A stretch of 64,000 bases of DNA from Mesostigma viride (GCA_009746045.1 RPFO01000165.1:1-64000); one strand, 5' to 3'. Shown: positions 10,204 through 20,823, counted from the first letter of the stretch. The notes: generated from the letters alone by a model not told the origin. Translations and numbers: made by a program.

Positions 10204-11322
10204 TCACGAAGCCTCCCCAGCTGGCTCGGCCTCCTGGCTCAGCCTGGCTTGTTTGGACTCACGCTCCTGCTGCTCTCTCACGCCCGCAGGTTCTGCAACC
10301 GGTGTAACAGGACGACGCGCGACTGCCAAGTCCGCGTTGAAGACACCGTAGACGCACCCCACCGGTCGCTGGCTGTCTTGTTGACGTTCCACTGCAACCC
10401 TGGGCTCACTAGGATTCCGGAACCACTGCTGGTTCCTCACCCACCGCGTGTCTCCGTTAGCGAGCTGGTTCTGCTCACCTCGCCCCGCCCGATCGTATTC
10501 GTGCACTGAATCCCTAGGAAGGTTTAGCTCTGAGCCCTGCTCAGCCTCGCGGATCTGCTGCGCTGTCCTCACCACTATCCCCCTCGGGCGATCAGTGTAG
10601 GTATGGAAGATGTTATCTGGCGACCTCGCAGCCCCGGCCTCAATCGTTACCGTCAGACCTGGTGCCGATGCCGCCCTCGCGCGTCGAGGAGTATCCAAAA
10701 ATGTGAAGATTCCAGGTGGGTTGGTGGTGATCACAAACCTGTCTGCCTGCCCCCTTGCCTCTTGCAAAAGCACAGCAACTAAATTCTCAACAGTTTGCGA
10801 AAACACTTCAGCCGATACCCACGCATTGATCTCCTCACGTCTCCTCGCTTCCCGGATCTCGTCTGTCTCTGGAATTCCCTCGCCCAGCACCGCCGTAGCC
10901 ACCCAGTGGTTAAAAAGGCGCGTGCTTCCCAAGGCTATAGCCACAATCTGGCTACACGCTTCTCTCGCAAGGTCAAGGCTTGCTGGCGTAATATGACCCC
11001 CCTGATACGCCACCTCAACGCCGCTAGCTGTAATAGCCACCGCGTCGCGTAGCCGCACCAGTTCTTCAATGGCCACCCGCCCAGCTTCCCCTGGCGCGCT
11101 TGTCACGCGGGCCCTTTGCACTATAGGATCCGCTGCAGCCGCCCGGTTGCCCCCCCCCGAAACTGCGACCCAACCCTCGTCGGCAAGCCCTCTCGCAATG
11201 TATGCCGCCTGCACAAACGTAGGCGCACTTGCTGGCTGCCGGTATGGGTAAAAAGGAGCTTCTTGCGAGCTCTGACCTTCGTCTCCCGCGGCTGGATGGC
11301 CCGTAGACGATGCGCCAGACAT
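10204..11322 (-). CDS. Extra ORF of Copia-B elements, 372 aa, function unknown
   Basis: It opens with ATG at 11322 (MSGASSTGHPAAGDEG), 34 bases after the LTR, and stops with TGA at 10204-10206, 50 bases before GAG. A second, frameshifted copy is at 55781-56904 in the same LTR-ORF-GAG order, so the ORF belongs to the element. I do not recognise the family. The product looks soluble: an Ala- and Arg-rich helical core (about residues 35-225, with VAIEELVRLRDAV and LDLAREACSQIVAIALGS), then a more basic, Gln- and Arg-rich C-terminal part (QQWFRNPSEPRV). There is no zinc knuckle, membrane segment or signal peptide. It might be an additional structural (matrix or capsid-like) or nucleic-acid-binding protein, but that is a guess from position. 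A longer in-frame extension upstream reaches into the LTR and is not favoured. Confidence 0.7.
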   Translation of the reverse strand: MSGASSTGHPAAGDEGQSSQEAPFYPYRQPASAPTFVQAAYIARGLADEGWVAVSGGGNRAAAADPIVQRARVTSAPGEAGRVAIEELVRLRDAVAITASGVEVAYQGGHITPASLDLAREACSQIVAIALGSTRLFNHWVATAVLGEGIPETDEIREARRREEINAWVSAEVFSQTVENLVAVLLQEARGQADRFVITTNPPGIFTFLDTPRRARAASAPGLTVTIEAGAARSPDNIFHTYTDRPRGIVVRTAQQIREAEQGSELNLPRDSVHEYDRAGRGEQNQLANGDTRWVRNQQWFRNPSEPRVAVERQQDSQRPVGCVYGVFNADLAVARRPVTPVAEPAGVREQQERESKQARLSQEAEPAGEAS

Positions 11323-11355
11323 GAAATGGCAGGAAATCACGAAAACAATAATACG

Positions 11356-12020
11356 ATTTAGCGACTCCGGCCAGGCAGCTGCCGTGAGCTCCTGGTCCTT
11401 GTCGCAACTGTTAGGACCTAGGTCGCGTAGCTTGCAACCTTTGCTCCTCGCCCCAGGTAACGCTCTCGCTGGCTTGCTCACTCCAAGTGACAACCACGGT
11501 GCGTCGGCAAAGAACTGCCTTGACCTGCCTCAGGCCATAGCTTTATGTTACCTCATTTCCATCGTGCCCTAAGGCATCGCCCATCGGCTTCGCACAGTGC
11601 ACCGCTACCTTGCCAGAGCTCTGCTTACCGCTACCTTGCATCCTTGCTGCAGGCAGCGTTAAGGATCTCTGACATTCCGCGACTAGGTATCACCAGTTCC
11701 TGTCACAGCTCTGCACGGATGCGCATCCTTGCAGAGCCCGCGACTGGCCTACTGGTCTCTACTTAGTCGCCGGACCGTTGCGCCCTCAGCCTCCATGGAC
11801 CTGAGTCACGTGCTGGTCCAGGCTAAGCCTGTGCAGGCCCTGCCTGCCACGTGTCCTGTCCACTGCGGCCTCGGTGTGCACTGCCGCCGCCGCCGGTCGG
11901 CAGGACTTCGGGACCTGATAACTCTCACGTCCCTTGTCTGTTTCAGGCAGTCAGCACGGCGTTAGAAAGGTCTCCTCATCCTGCATCCAACTAGCACATT
12001 GGTGCCCCAATATGCTAACT
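11356..12020 (-). repeat. Cop-B2 LTR (665 bp)
   Basis: Matches the LTRs at 23542-24206 and 55079-55743 over the full 665 bases. On the minus strand it starts AGTTAGCATATTGG and ends GTCGCTAAAT, so the termini form a short imperfect inverted repeat. Confidence 0.9.
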
Positions 12021-12023
12021 GCG

Positions 12024-13310
12024 ATGGAGGGTGGAGAGGCGGGAGCGTCAGTGCCAGCAGTCGGCCAGCCAGAAGGGGAGGCGATTCCCACGATGGAGGG
12101 CGTGGCGGGGCAAAGGACGCGGTACCGGAAGCGAAAGGAGGAAGCTCGGGGGAAGGAGCGCGCAGAAGGGCCAACGGACAGCATTGAGCTGACTGGAGAA
12201 GGCCAAGGGGAGGGGCTGCAGGCCAACGGTGGTAAGACGGCCCGTGTGGCCGAGGCAGTCGTTCCTCCTCATGTTTCTGTAGACGCTATGGCTGGGGGTG
12301 CTGGGGCTTCTGCTGTGGGTAGTGATGCTCGCGCGTTGCCAGGAACTAGACCCCACATGAGTGCTGTAGCCGTGATGAACGGCCAGAAGCCTCTGAAGCC
12401 ACCCGTGAGTCAGGAGGAGTTAGACAAGTGGTTAGAGGATATGGAGCTAGTCACCTACTCCGTAGATCCCACTGTCAATCTCGTCCAGGTGTTCCATGCT
12501 TCCTCAGTGAATAGGGATTCTTCTGAGCGTGTGAGGGACAAAGCCAGGTCTGCAGTGAAGGATAAGCTCTCTTGGGAGCAGTTTCTCCTGGGCCTGCGTC
12601 AAGAGTTTTCTGACAAAGTCCTCAACCTCACTAATCACTACAAGCTGGCCTATGATACGTTTGAGATCAGGGGCACCATAGCTGAGGAATGGCAGAGGCT
12701 CCTTCGCACTGTGGAGAAGGGGTCTAGCCAGGGCTTCAAGATCCCCATCAGGGCTGTGGTGGATTATTTCATGGATCGTATGGGGCTCAGTGTGGATGGT
12801 CGCAATGCAGCTAGGCTATTTGCAGATCAGACAGATGGGTCGCTGGCTGCCTTAGAGAGGGTAGTCTTGAGCATTCGCCCATCTGCCCCTGCTTGTAAAA
12901 CCATTCAGACCTCAGGTGCTTCAGCCTCCGCTAGCCAGGTGCAGGGGGATGCCCCAGGGCAGGCAGCCCAGGGAGGTCCTCGTCCTAGCAGGCGTCAGAG
13001 GGCTGGGAGGCGCAGGGGGGGTGGGAACCAAGGTGGCAAGGGCCAGCAGCAAGGGGCTCAGAACAAGGGTCAGAAGCAGGCTGGTGGTCACCAAGGGGGA
13101 CAACAGGGGGGAGGTAGCCAAGGGCAAGGCAAGAGCCAGGGCCAAGGCAACCAGAATAAGCCAGGCAACCAGAACCAGGGGGGTCAGAGGAAGGCCCAGG
13201 CTGGGAAGGAGGATAAGTGCTTTGGCTGTGGTAAGACAGGTCACTGGCGCCGTGATTGCCCTGATCTGGCCAATGCTGCAGGAGCAGGTGGTCAGTCCAG
13301 GAAGCCGTGA
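12024..13310 (+). CDS. Cop-B1 GAG (429 aa)
   Basis: Starts at ATG 12024 (MEGGEAGAS). The N-terminal third is charged and disordered (RYRKRKEEARGKERAEG). Residues of about 135-290 form a helical capsid-like domain (LDKWLEDMELVTYS, KLSWEQFLLGLRQEF, EEWQRLLRTVEKG). Then comes a Gly-Gln-rich basic linker and one CCHC knuckle, CFGCGKTGHWRRDC (about 13219-13260), that would bind the RNA genome. The frame ends with TGA at 13308-13310 followed by CTT, and the same frame then continues open into integrase. A UGA-C stop context is known to be leaky in some systems, so readthrough is possible, but a simple mutation is equally likely. Confidence 0.85.
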   Translation: MEGGEAGASVPAVGQPEGEAIPTMEGVAGQRTRYRKRKEEARGKERAEGPTDSIELTGEGQGEGLQANGGKTARVAEAVVPPHVSVDAMAGGAGASAVGSDARALPGTRPHMSAVAVMNGQKPLKPPVSQEELDKWLEDMELVTYSVDPTVNLVQVFHASSVNRDSSERVRDKARSAVKDKLSWEQFLLGLRQEFSDKVLNLTNHYKLAYDTFEIRGTIAEEWQRLLRTVEKGSSQGFKIPIRAVVDYFMDRMGLSVDGRNAARLFADQTDGSLAALERVVLSIRPSAPACKTIQTSGASASASQVQGDAPGQAAQGGPRPSRRQRAGRRRGGGNQGGKGQQQGAQNKGQKQAGGHQGGQQGGGSQGQGKSQGQGNQNKPGNQNQGGQRKAQAGKEDKCFGCGKTGHWRRDCPDLANAAGAGGQSRKP

Positions 13311-14265
13311 CTTAGTGCAGTGCCCCATGTAAATAGTCAGCCACCCCAGGTGGGGCAGGTGGCACTTGTAAATATGGATGATAGGGGTGCACCTCCTGTT
13401 CAGCAGCAGGGGGTTGGGAATACTGATGGGCTTGTACTTCCACATGATTGCAATATCGCTGCTGCAGCAGTGCAATTCCCTGGGCCTGTGGCAGGTACAG
13501 GGTCTTCAGTGAGTGTTGGCTCTGGGAGTCAAGCAGCTCAGCTGGAAAGTCCTGCTGGCGCCGAGGGAACCACTGTTGGCTCTGGGAGTCAAGCTGTGGA
13601 GGTCCCTGGTTCCAAGGAGCAGGAGGTGGGTCGTGCGGTCCCGCGCACACAGCCAGGTCCTAGTTCCTCCTTATGCAGTGAGACTGCTAGGGGGTTGAGC
13701 TATGCAGCCGCTGGGCATACTCTACACCATGTATTTGGGCACTCTAAACAGGCAGAAATGTTTGCTTGGAAGCTAGGTAAGCAGCCTCTGTTGGAGGCCT
13801 GCACTGCAGCTGCTGAGAACTGTGTCTGTCAGGAGAATCAGATTCACCCACCACGGTCCCACGCTAGAGAGCCTGCTAGAGAGCGGGGAGATATCCAAGT
13901 AGATATACAGCACATTCGTGGTTTGTATCTGTTGGTGGGGGTGGATAGGTTCAGCCGGTATAGGCTGTTGACCATCCTGCCTGGCATGGATGAGCATCAC
14001 TTGTTGTTGGGTCTCCAGTCTTTGTTGCCATGCTTTGGGGTGTACACCTTGGTGCAAGCTGACTTGCAGTTTGACTGCTTGAGAAAGCATGCTGATCAGC
14101 TTCCGTGTAAGCTGGTAGTGGTCCCTAGAGAGAGTCATGGGCAGCAGGGGGCTGTAGAGAGATCTATCCGTGAGGTAAAGACAGTGGTGCTAGCAGCAAA
14201 GACTGTGCCAGTGGTAGCATCTGCTTTGGAAAAGGCAGCCTGGTGCAAGGGGATTGAGGAACAGC
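13311..14265 (+). pseudogene. Cop-B1 integrase, N-terminal and core part
   Basis: In frame with GAG after one TGA. After a Gln- and Ser-rich linker comes the zinc-binding region (HHVFGHSKQAEMFAWKLG, then ENCVCQ), a first Asp in IQVDIQHIRG, VDRFSRYRLL, a second Asp in VQADLQFDCL, and the Glu in GAVERSIREVK, so the DDE triad is complete. The frame reaches the TTAA at 14266-14269, where Kol-1 inserted. Collapsing Kol-1 and one TTAA leads in frame into 16887. The enzyme would join the cDNA ends to host DNA. Confidence 0.85.
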
Positions 14266-14269
14266 TTAA

Positions 14270-16882
14270 GGGGACGTGGCGCGCCGAATATTTTCCGCGC
14301 GAAAAAATTCGCGGCACCGGCCGTACCGTGAAAAGTGGGTGCTCCGTGCGCGCACCACTTGCGGAAGTGGCCATGGCGACTGCGTTTAGGCGAAACTAGC
14401 TATGTAGGGCTAGAGAAATGCCAAAAAAATGCTTGGATGTTGAAGACGATGATTTAATGATGTTGGGTTGCGGCGGCAAGTGGCTGGTTTACAATATCGC
14501 TGCTTTCTTTTACTGCCATCGGCATGGGGGGTAATCTGCATTTTTTGGTCGCGCGGAATAAAATAGAATTCGTGACTGCGGCAGTAAATTCTCAGTTTTG
14601 GGGGTCTTTTTGACCGTGAAGGATGCATTCATATCGGTAGCATCGAATTCTAAACCGAACGGGTGCTATTTGCTACATTTTCGGCCATTCTCGGTAAGTA
14701 TTTCTTGAGGCCTGCGCAGTGCATGTCGGAACCTTCCATGGAAGAACGGCAGTTGTTGCGCGCCTGGGCGAGGGATCTACGAGGGCAAGGTATAGATTTG
14801 TGGCGACTGTTATCTACTATCAGTTCTTTCTTCGAAGAGCTCATCGTTCGAAGTTTTTTGCGTTCGTTTTGGTCAGTTTCCGCCAGTTAACTCTCCGTTG
14901 CTCGCCGTCGTGTTGACGAATACCTGGCAGCTTTAGCTTGTTTTCGTTGATGTCTTGATCAAATCCGCTTCAGTCTCAACCGATAGATCCTAGGGAAGGC
15001 GTAAGGGATTTCATAGCACGTGTTCTGGCAAGGATGTTGTGCGTATGGACGCTTCTTGTTTTGTGATAGTGACGCACCCTTTCCTCGCAGCGGCATCACA
15101 GCGGTCAGAAGCTGAACGGCCGCCACTGGTTTCTTTGCATTTTATCGTGCAGGGAAGGAAGGTTTTTTATCGACGATCATGTTGGAGATATTGCATTTGT
15201 GTGACTGCATGTAGATAGCTGCCATCATTGGTTTGCTTGAGCTTTCCTTGTTATGATGATGTGACAAGACAGCAATGTGCTGAGCCAACCATGGTTGACA
15301 TGGTTGACTGCATGCAAGCTTTGTATGCCATGATCTTCTTGGTTCCTTGCCCTCCATAGTTCCAGTTTGTTGCCCATGTCGGGTAGGGCAGTTCAGGAGT
15401 TGTTGCTGTGTTGGTAAGCTTGGTTGGCATAACCCTTACACTCTAACCTGGGAGAAACATAGAGAATGCTGGTAATGCATGTTAGTGCCATCATCATAAT
15501 TGCTATTCACGTACTTATAAGTCTGGCCATGCTCGAGGGACGGTGAAGGAGTATGAGGTGCGTGGCCACCCCTTTGTACTTCAGAACATATTCAGCATGG
15601 ATTTGATCCATGTTGATGGCATGTAAAGTGTGATTGTGTTTACTTGCTTTCTGAGTGGTCCTTAGCGCCTGGTCAGGTGGTGAGTGGTCGTCTAGGAAAC
15701 CCATCAGTGCGTGCCACAGTGACCCCCAACCTTGAGCATGTGTCGTCATCAGTGTGCTAGAGTTAATTATATGTGCTTTTGATCATAGATTTGCTGAGTT
15801 CTTGGCATGAAGTTTACAAGGTAACCTGGGGTAGAGTATAGTGTATGCTCTCTTGGCATGTATGCCTAGCGATGGTGTTGCTATGCTTGCGCAGGCAAGG
15901 TTGGCCATGCCGAGGGCAGGTGAGGGCAGATGTGGTGCCTAGCCGTTTGCTTATGTTTTGTGATCGAGTGGGGCATGCTTTCTGGCTTTTTGGATGGAAA
16001 ACATCATGCCTAAGTGGTCATGTATACAAAGAAAAACCCCCTTAAGCTTATGTTCAGGTTTTAGCACGCATAACCTTATTACTTGAGCTAGACTTGTCGG
16101 AATGACCTGTTTTAAGGGTGGCTGCCACGACGTGATGCAAAGGGAGGGGCAGGGGGACGATGGGGAAGGTAGTAGTGATGATGAGAATGATGTGATGATA
16201 TTCCTTGCCTTGCATGTGCGTCCCCCGATGAAATTGACGGTGTCCCTTTCCTGCTGTGCAGCACATTCGGGTGCAAGGGAGGACTGCATGGGTGCTGCGC
16301 TGACCCCCCGTTGACTAAGAAGCCCAAGGGGGATTGGTTTTGCCCTGCCTGCCTTGTGCAGGATGCTTACAAGGGCTGATATAGTGACATTTTCTGTTTT
16401 AGCGGGCATTTTTCTGAAAACACGTCTGACGCAATAACTTGAGCTAGACTTGTCGGAATGACCTGGGACTTGGAACACTGCTGTCCCCCTGTTAGCCGGA
16501 ATTTTTGTTGATTTTGTGGCCTTATCGGAAGTGTTTATGACATGTTTATTCCCAATGTCCGGTAAAAAATGACCTGTTTTGCGGGAAAATTAATAACTGT
16601 TCAAGGTTTTGCCATTTCCATGATGTAAATAGCTCAGCAAGCTACAAACTCAGGGAACTATACGACCTTGATTTTTGGTAGCCAACAAATAAGTGAATTG
16701 GCTGGGGCATACCCAGCCCTAATTAGCGTCTTTTGCTATTTATAGCGCATTATTGGCGTATATATGGGGGTAGTACCCCCAACAAGTGCATGGACAACTC
16801 ACTAGAGATGTTATTTAGTGCCCCCAATCATAATTCAGCATTGTGCAAATGAATTTCAAGTGATATTAGCATGGGTCAAATT
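14270..16882 (+). mobile_element. Kol-1: Kolobok-like TTAA transposon, deletion derivative
   Basis: Flanked by TTAA (14266-14269 and 16883-16886). It starts GGGGACGTGGCGCGCC and ends GGGTCAAATT, the same ends as Kol-2 in the opposite orientation. Its left about 55 bases and its right about 500 bases match Kol-2, but the interior is different and lacks the transposase except for the last exon-like piece (16116-16379). From about 14400 to 16060 I see no convincing gene. A 29-bp sequence (ACTTGAGCTAGACTTGTC...) is repeated at about 16080 and 16437. Confidence 0.85.
16116..16379 (+). pseudogene. Kolobok transposase remnant with PHD finger
   Basis: An ATG-less frame encodes IPCLACASPDEIDG, LLCSTFGCKGGLHGCC and KGDWFCPACLVQ, ending TGA at 16377-16379. 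This is the C4HC3-type PHD finger that also ends the Kol-2 transposase (19839-20822) with very similar sequence. The upstream acid stretch (about 16150-16200) is shared too. The catalytic core is absent, so this is a relic of the gene's 3' end. Confidence 0.75.
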
Positions 16883-16886
16883 TTAA

Positions 16887-18552
16887 GGTTTTTGGGGTGC
16901 CACCTCCCCTTAACCACAGGGTCAACTATTACTATGATGGTGTGGCAGTCTCTCCCTTAGCAGCGCAGTTTGGGTTGTTGTCCCCAGAGGTAGTGGGTGC
17001 CTGCCTGAGAAAGGCAGATAGAGTGTTTGCTCGGCTGAGGCGCAAGGACAAGGGCTGGAAAATGCTGAGGCCCCTTGTGGGAATGGGGATCAGGATGTGG
17101 AAGGAGCCATCAATACCAGGCAAGCGTGGCAAGTGGCAGGATGGGCTGGTAACCCAGTTGGATGAGGCCAACCATTCTTGTCTGGTAGCCTTGGACAAGG
17201 ATCCTAGGCGCGTGTACAGGTTGTCCTGGGCTCACATCCGAGAGAAGAGGCCAAGTGCAATCTGGCCTGCAGACGGCCCTGAGCCTCCCTTGGAGGTTGA
17301 GGCTCAGGAGGAGAGCCAGGCAGTAGATGCTAACCCTCCATGCTTGGATGATGGTCTGTCCTGGATGGACGAGGGTGAGCTGGAATCTGCTGCAGCAACT
17401 GTCACAAGGCCAGTGGGGGCCAGGGCTGGACCAAAGCCCAAGGGGCTCCTCATGGCGGACGTCATCCGGGCACTGATGAGCGGCAAGCGTGATCCCAAGG
17501 TATCTAAGCTCACGGGGTGGGGGTCATGCTGGGCAGCAACATTAGAGGTGGATACCAACTCGCAGGTGTCCATTCTGAGGGCTGAGGATGCTGCAGGGTT
17601 GCGGATGTCTGTAGCCGGTTGCCCAGCCGTGTCTGATTTCTCGGGGAATGTGTCCATGAAAGTTCTGGGGGAGGTGAGTGTGCCTATTCTGGGGGTGCCC
17701 ACTGTGTTCTGTGTGGTAGAGGGCTATGAGGGTCCAGCCATACTGGGGCAGAATTTCTTATGCCAGCCGGGGGTGACGATAACCTCTGAGGAATTGGCAC
17801 TAGAAGGGCAGGGTAGTTTACCCCTCCAGAGATATCGCTACTCCCAGGGACTTAGTGTGGCTGTAAGGGCTGTGAAGGGTGTTGCAGTGGAGGGGCCTGA
17901 TTCTAAGGAGCCCATTGCTCAGGACCTGCTGATCATCCCAACTACGTTTGACCCACGCCAGTTGGGGGTGCAGAGGTACCAGATCCCTGGAACGAGTCCT
18001 GTACCTTGGCGCAGGCTAGTGGAGATGATGCAAAGCCCCAAGCTGGCTAAGGCATGGACTCCTGGCTTCGTTGCTTCTGGGCATGAGTGGATGATTGCCA
18101 ACTGTGCAGAGCCTGTAGAGGTCCTCCCTGAGGATCACCAGCTGCTCAGATTGATGTTTGTCCTCAAGCTCAAACAGGTAGATGGTGTCGAGGTGCCACA
18201 TGTCAGACCAGTTGTAACCGAGTACCATGGCACTGGACAGTTAGCAGATGAGGAGCTCTATACACCAGGGATGCTGCATGACACGTGGAGAATGTTGTTG
18301 TGTGTTTTCTTATCCTTCCTGGTCAAAGGCATTACCTATGGCTCTGCTTTGATAGATTTCAAGGGGGCTTTTCTCAAGGGTGACCAGGAAGAGGCTAGGG
18401 AGACATGGCGAACAATACCACCTTTCTTTGATAAGTGTGCCTGCTGTGTTAAGTGTCTCTGCAGGAGCCCATTACCCGGCCAAGGGGTGCTTCCATACGC
18501 GGTATGTTGGCATGGTTGGCTAGCATTTGTGCGCCTGACCTGCTGGTCTTGA
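16887..18552 (+). pseudogene. Cop-B1 integrase C-terminus, retropepsin-like domain and RT (truncated)
   Basis: Continues the integrase frame from 14265 once Kol-1 is removed. In order: the integrase end with LLSPEVVGACL and GKRGKWQDGLV (about 17120-17230); an acidic linker; a retropepsin-like domain with LEVDTNSQVSIL (Asp codon 17551-17553), VLGEVSVPILGV and the GPAILGQNFL strand (to about 17765); a linker; and RT fingers and palm with LKLKQVDGVEVPHVRPVV and the first catalytic Asp in ALIDFKGAFLKGD (about 18346-18385). After PPFF (about 18425) the sequence jumps to EPITRPRGASIRG, in another frame; compared with Cop-D about 480 bases including the HGDD box are deleted. The position of protease between integrase and RT is seen directly here in one open frame. 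Confidence 0.85.
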
Positions 18553-19148
18553 GTCGGTTGACAGATTCCCAGCTGGTCGAGGTGGGTGTTGAGAGTGTGA
18601 TGCAATCTGTGAGGATGTCTCCACCTCTCATCTTGGGTCCTTTGGAATAGTACAGGCCCTTTGACATGGTTCTCTATGTGGACAGTTCTATGGATAGTAG
18701 GAAGGTCACAGAGGTCAGGGGGCGGGCAGCAGCATTAAACACCCTGGTGCAGGAACAGTCCTCTCTGGTCTGCTGGTACAGTCGGTTGCAGAACAGGGTA
18801 ACCCCCAGCAGTGACATTGCTGAGTGCAGAGCAATCTGTGAGGGGCTGCACACAGCCCTTTACTTGAGGGAGCTTTTCTACCAGCTATGTAAGGTAGCTT
18901 CCTGTCGGTTGCAGATGCACACACTGGTGAAAACTGGCAGCATGGGCATGGTGCAGTTCGTGCACAGGCAGCTGGCCAGAAGCAGGGACCTTGATTATCT
19001 GTTGCTCAAGGCACTGTCCTGCTTAGCTGACATTGAACATGTGGCTGGCCTGGATAACCCTGCAGATGCTCTCACCAAGCTTGAGGAGAAGGCCGTGCAG
19101 CAGTACCCTCTGCTCCTTGGGCTCATGGGCCCCATGGTGGGGTGCTAG
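18453..19148 (+). pseudogene. Cop-B1 RT thumb and RNase H (degenerate)
   Basis: Reads LQEPITRPRG, MLAWLASICAPDLLVLSRL, then an in-frame TAG at 18648-18650, then RNase H: LYVDSSMD, SDIAECRAICEGL, HTLVKTGSMGM and NPADALTKLEE. The third acidic residue, Asp in Cop-D (RTDSMGM), is Gly here. With the stop, the lost Asp and the RT deletion this copy cannot be active. RNase H would remove the RNA template during cDNA synthesis. Confidence 0.85.
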
Positions 19149-19331
19149 GGAGACCAACGCCTTGCTCTGAGGTGGGATGTGTCCCGGTGGGCTGGGTAGC
19201 CAGAAATGGCTGACAGCAGGTTCTTCAGGGTTCGTACACCCTGCTGAACAGGGGTCAGGGTGGAGTCACTCCCCTGGCTGAGAATATCGCCTGGCCCTGT
19301 CATGGGGTTGCAGAAGGGCACCCCAAAACCC
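19149..19331 (+). other. Cop-B1 3' UTR, first part
   Basis: Non-coding. It continues at 22771 beyond Kol-2 and corresponds to the 3' UTR of Cop-D. Confidence 0.6.
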
Positions 19332-19838
19332 TTAAAATTTGACATATGGTAATATCACTTGAAATCCATTTGCACAACCCAAAGTTATGATTGGGGGCAC
19401 TAAATAACATCTCTAGTGAGTTGTCCATGCACTTGTTGGGGGTACTACCCCCATATATACGCCAATAATGCGCTATAAATAGCAAAAGACGCTAATTAGG
19501 GCTAGGTATGCCCCAGCCAATGCACTCATTTGTTGGCCAAAAAAAATGTAGCGTCTATAGTTCCCTGAGTTTGTAGCTTGCTGAGCTATTTACATCATGA
19601 AAATGACAAAACCTCGAACAGTTATTAATTTCCCCGCAAAAGTACCCTTTTTTTACCGGACATTGGGAATAAACATGTCATAAACACTTCAGATTAGGCA
19701 ATAAAATGTAGCGAAAATCCGGCTAACAGGGGGACACCAGTCCTCCAAGTCCCAGGTCATTCCGACAAGTCTAGCTAAAGTTATTGCGTTTGGCGCGTTA
19801 TAACAAAAATGCCCGCTAAACCAGAAATTGTCACTATT

Positions 19839-20822
19839 TTAGCCCTTGCTAGCATCCTGCACGAGGCAGGCAGGGCAAAACCAATCCCCCTTGGGCTCCT
19901 TCCTCAAGGGGGGGTCAGCGCAGCACCCGTGCAGTCCTCCCTTGCACCCGAATGTGCTGCACAGCAAGAAAGGGACACCGTCAATTTCATCGGGGGAGGC
20001 ACATGCAAGGCAAGGAATTTCATCAACATCATCCTCATCCTCACTACTACCTTCCCCATGGCCCCCCTCCTCCCCCCTTTGCATCGCATAGTGACAGCCA
20101 CTCTTGTAGGTGGAGGGGTCGCTCTTTGCCTTGTTAAAATACACCTTTGTCCTAGCACACTTCCTCTCTAGCTTGTCCAACTTGAACTCAGGCGTCTTCT
20201 TGAGCTCGTGCTGCCGTTCCCGCTTGTCAATCAGCTCATTCAGCTGTGCAAGTGCAGCTGGGGACGTGGTGATGCCCAGCTCATCCGCCACTCCCATCAC
20301 CCACAGCTCACCCTTCTGTGCACGCAGAATGCCCACTGCCATGGACGCAGCATAGAGGTTTCCAGGAAAGCCACCCTTGCCATTGGGCGTGCTCTTCACC
20401 TGCATGCTATGTGTGAACTCATTGGCATTGGATGAGCTGTTATGGCAGCACCCCTTCATCACCTCCGGGCTAGTGTAGTCATCCCACACCTTCTTTACCA
20501 CGGCCATCACGTTCACCTCTTCCCCCTTCTTGTTCGTGTGCACACGTGGAATCCACGGCTCATCTTCCCCCCACGCGGGATGGTTCACCCCCCGCTTGTA
20601 GAGTGAGCACCATTGCTCTCTCACCACAGTCTTGTTGTCCGCTTGCAACTTATAATTAGGGAACATCCAGCACCTGGTGTGGTTACCAAAGTTGTGTTCA
20701 AGATAATTCCCAAGTGCAGCGGACAGCCACGTGGCACCCTTATGCCAGTTGATCCTGATACATGCACTCAAGCCCCTGCACATTGACACAATATGCTTCT
20801 TGTCAGAAAAGACACCTTGGTG
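19839..20822 (-). pseudogene. Kolobok-type transposase, C-terminal part with PHD finger
   Basis: Continuation of the transposase. First comes an HLxxxF-like helical part (CRGLSACIRINWHKGATWL, WMFPNYKLQADNK), then MQVKSTPNGKGGFPGN, a charged helix (KRERQHELKKTPEFKLDK), an acidic run (GSSEDEDDVDE), and a PHD finger with CLACASPDEIDG, LLCSTFGCKGGLHGCC and GDWFCPACL. PHD fingers read histone tails, so this one might steer insertion to certain chromatin; that is inference. The same C-terminal piece is kept in Kol-1. The start codon is uncertain because the frame is entered from the upstream part. Confidence 0.7.
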
Positions 20823-20823
20823 G

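Larger units (their letters stand above)
9671..12020 (-). mobile_element. Cop-B2: inverted Copia-B fragment (LTR, extra ORF, partial GAG)
   Basis: On the minus strand the order is a 665-bp LTR (12020-11356), an extra ORF (11322-10204) and the first part of GAG (10154-9671), the same order as in Cop-B3 at 55079-57303. At 9671 it abuts Cop-A1. At 12020 its LTR terminus abuts the GAG leader of Cop-B1 exactly at the AGTT end. About 445 bases of GAG therefore occur twice, as an inverted repeat (9671-10120 against 12021-12460). Confidence 0.85.

Noticed and set aside
10204-11493. Reading the extra Copia-B ORF as starting at 11493
   Set aside because: The first 57 codons would lie inside the LTR, and the ATG at 11322 is conserved at 55781 in Cop-B3.
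12921-13475. 184-codon minus-strand frame rich in Leu, Ala and Pro
   Set aside because: Antisense of the Gly-Gln-rich linker and zinc knuckle of Cop-B1 GAG; low complexity explains it.
14663-14916. Short plus-strand frames inside Kol-1
   Set aside because: No similarity to the Kol-2 transposase or to any family; they lie in the non-shared interior of a deletion derivative.
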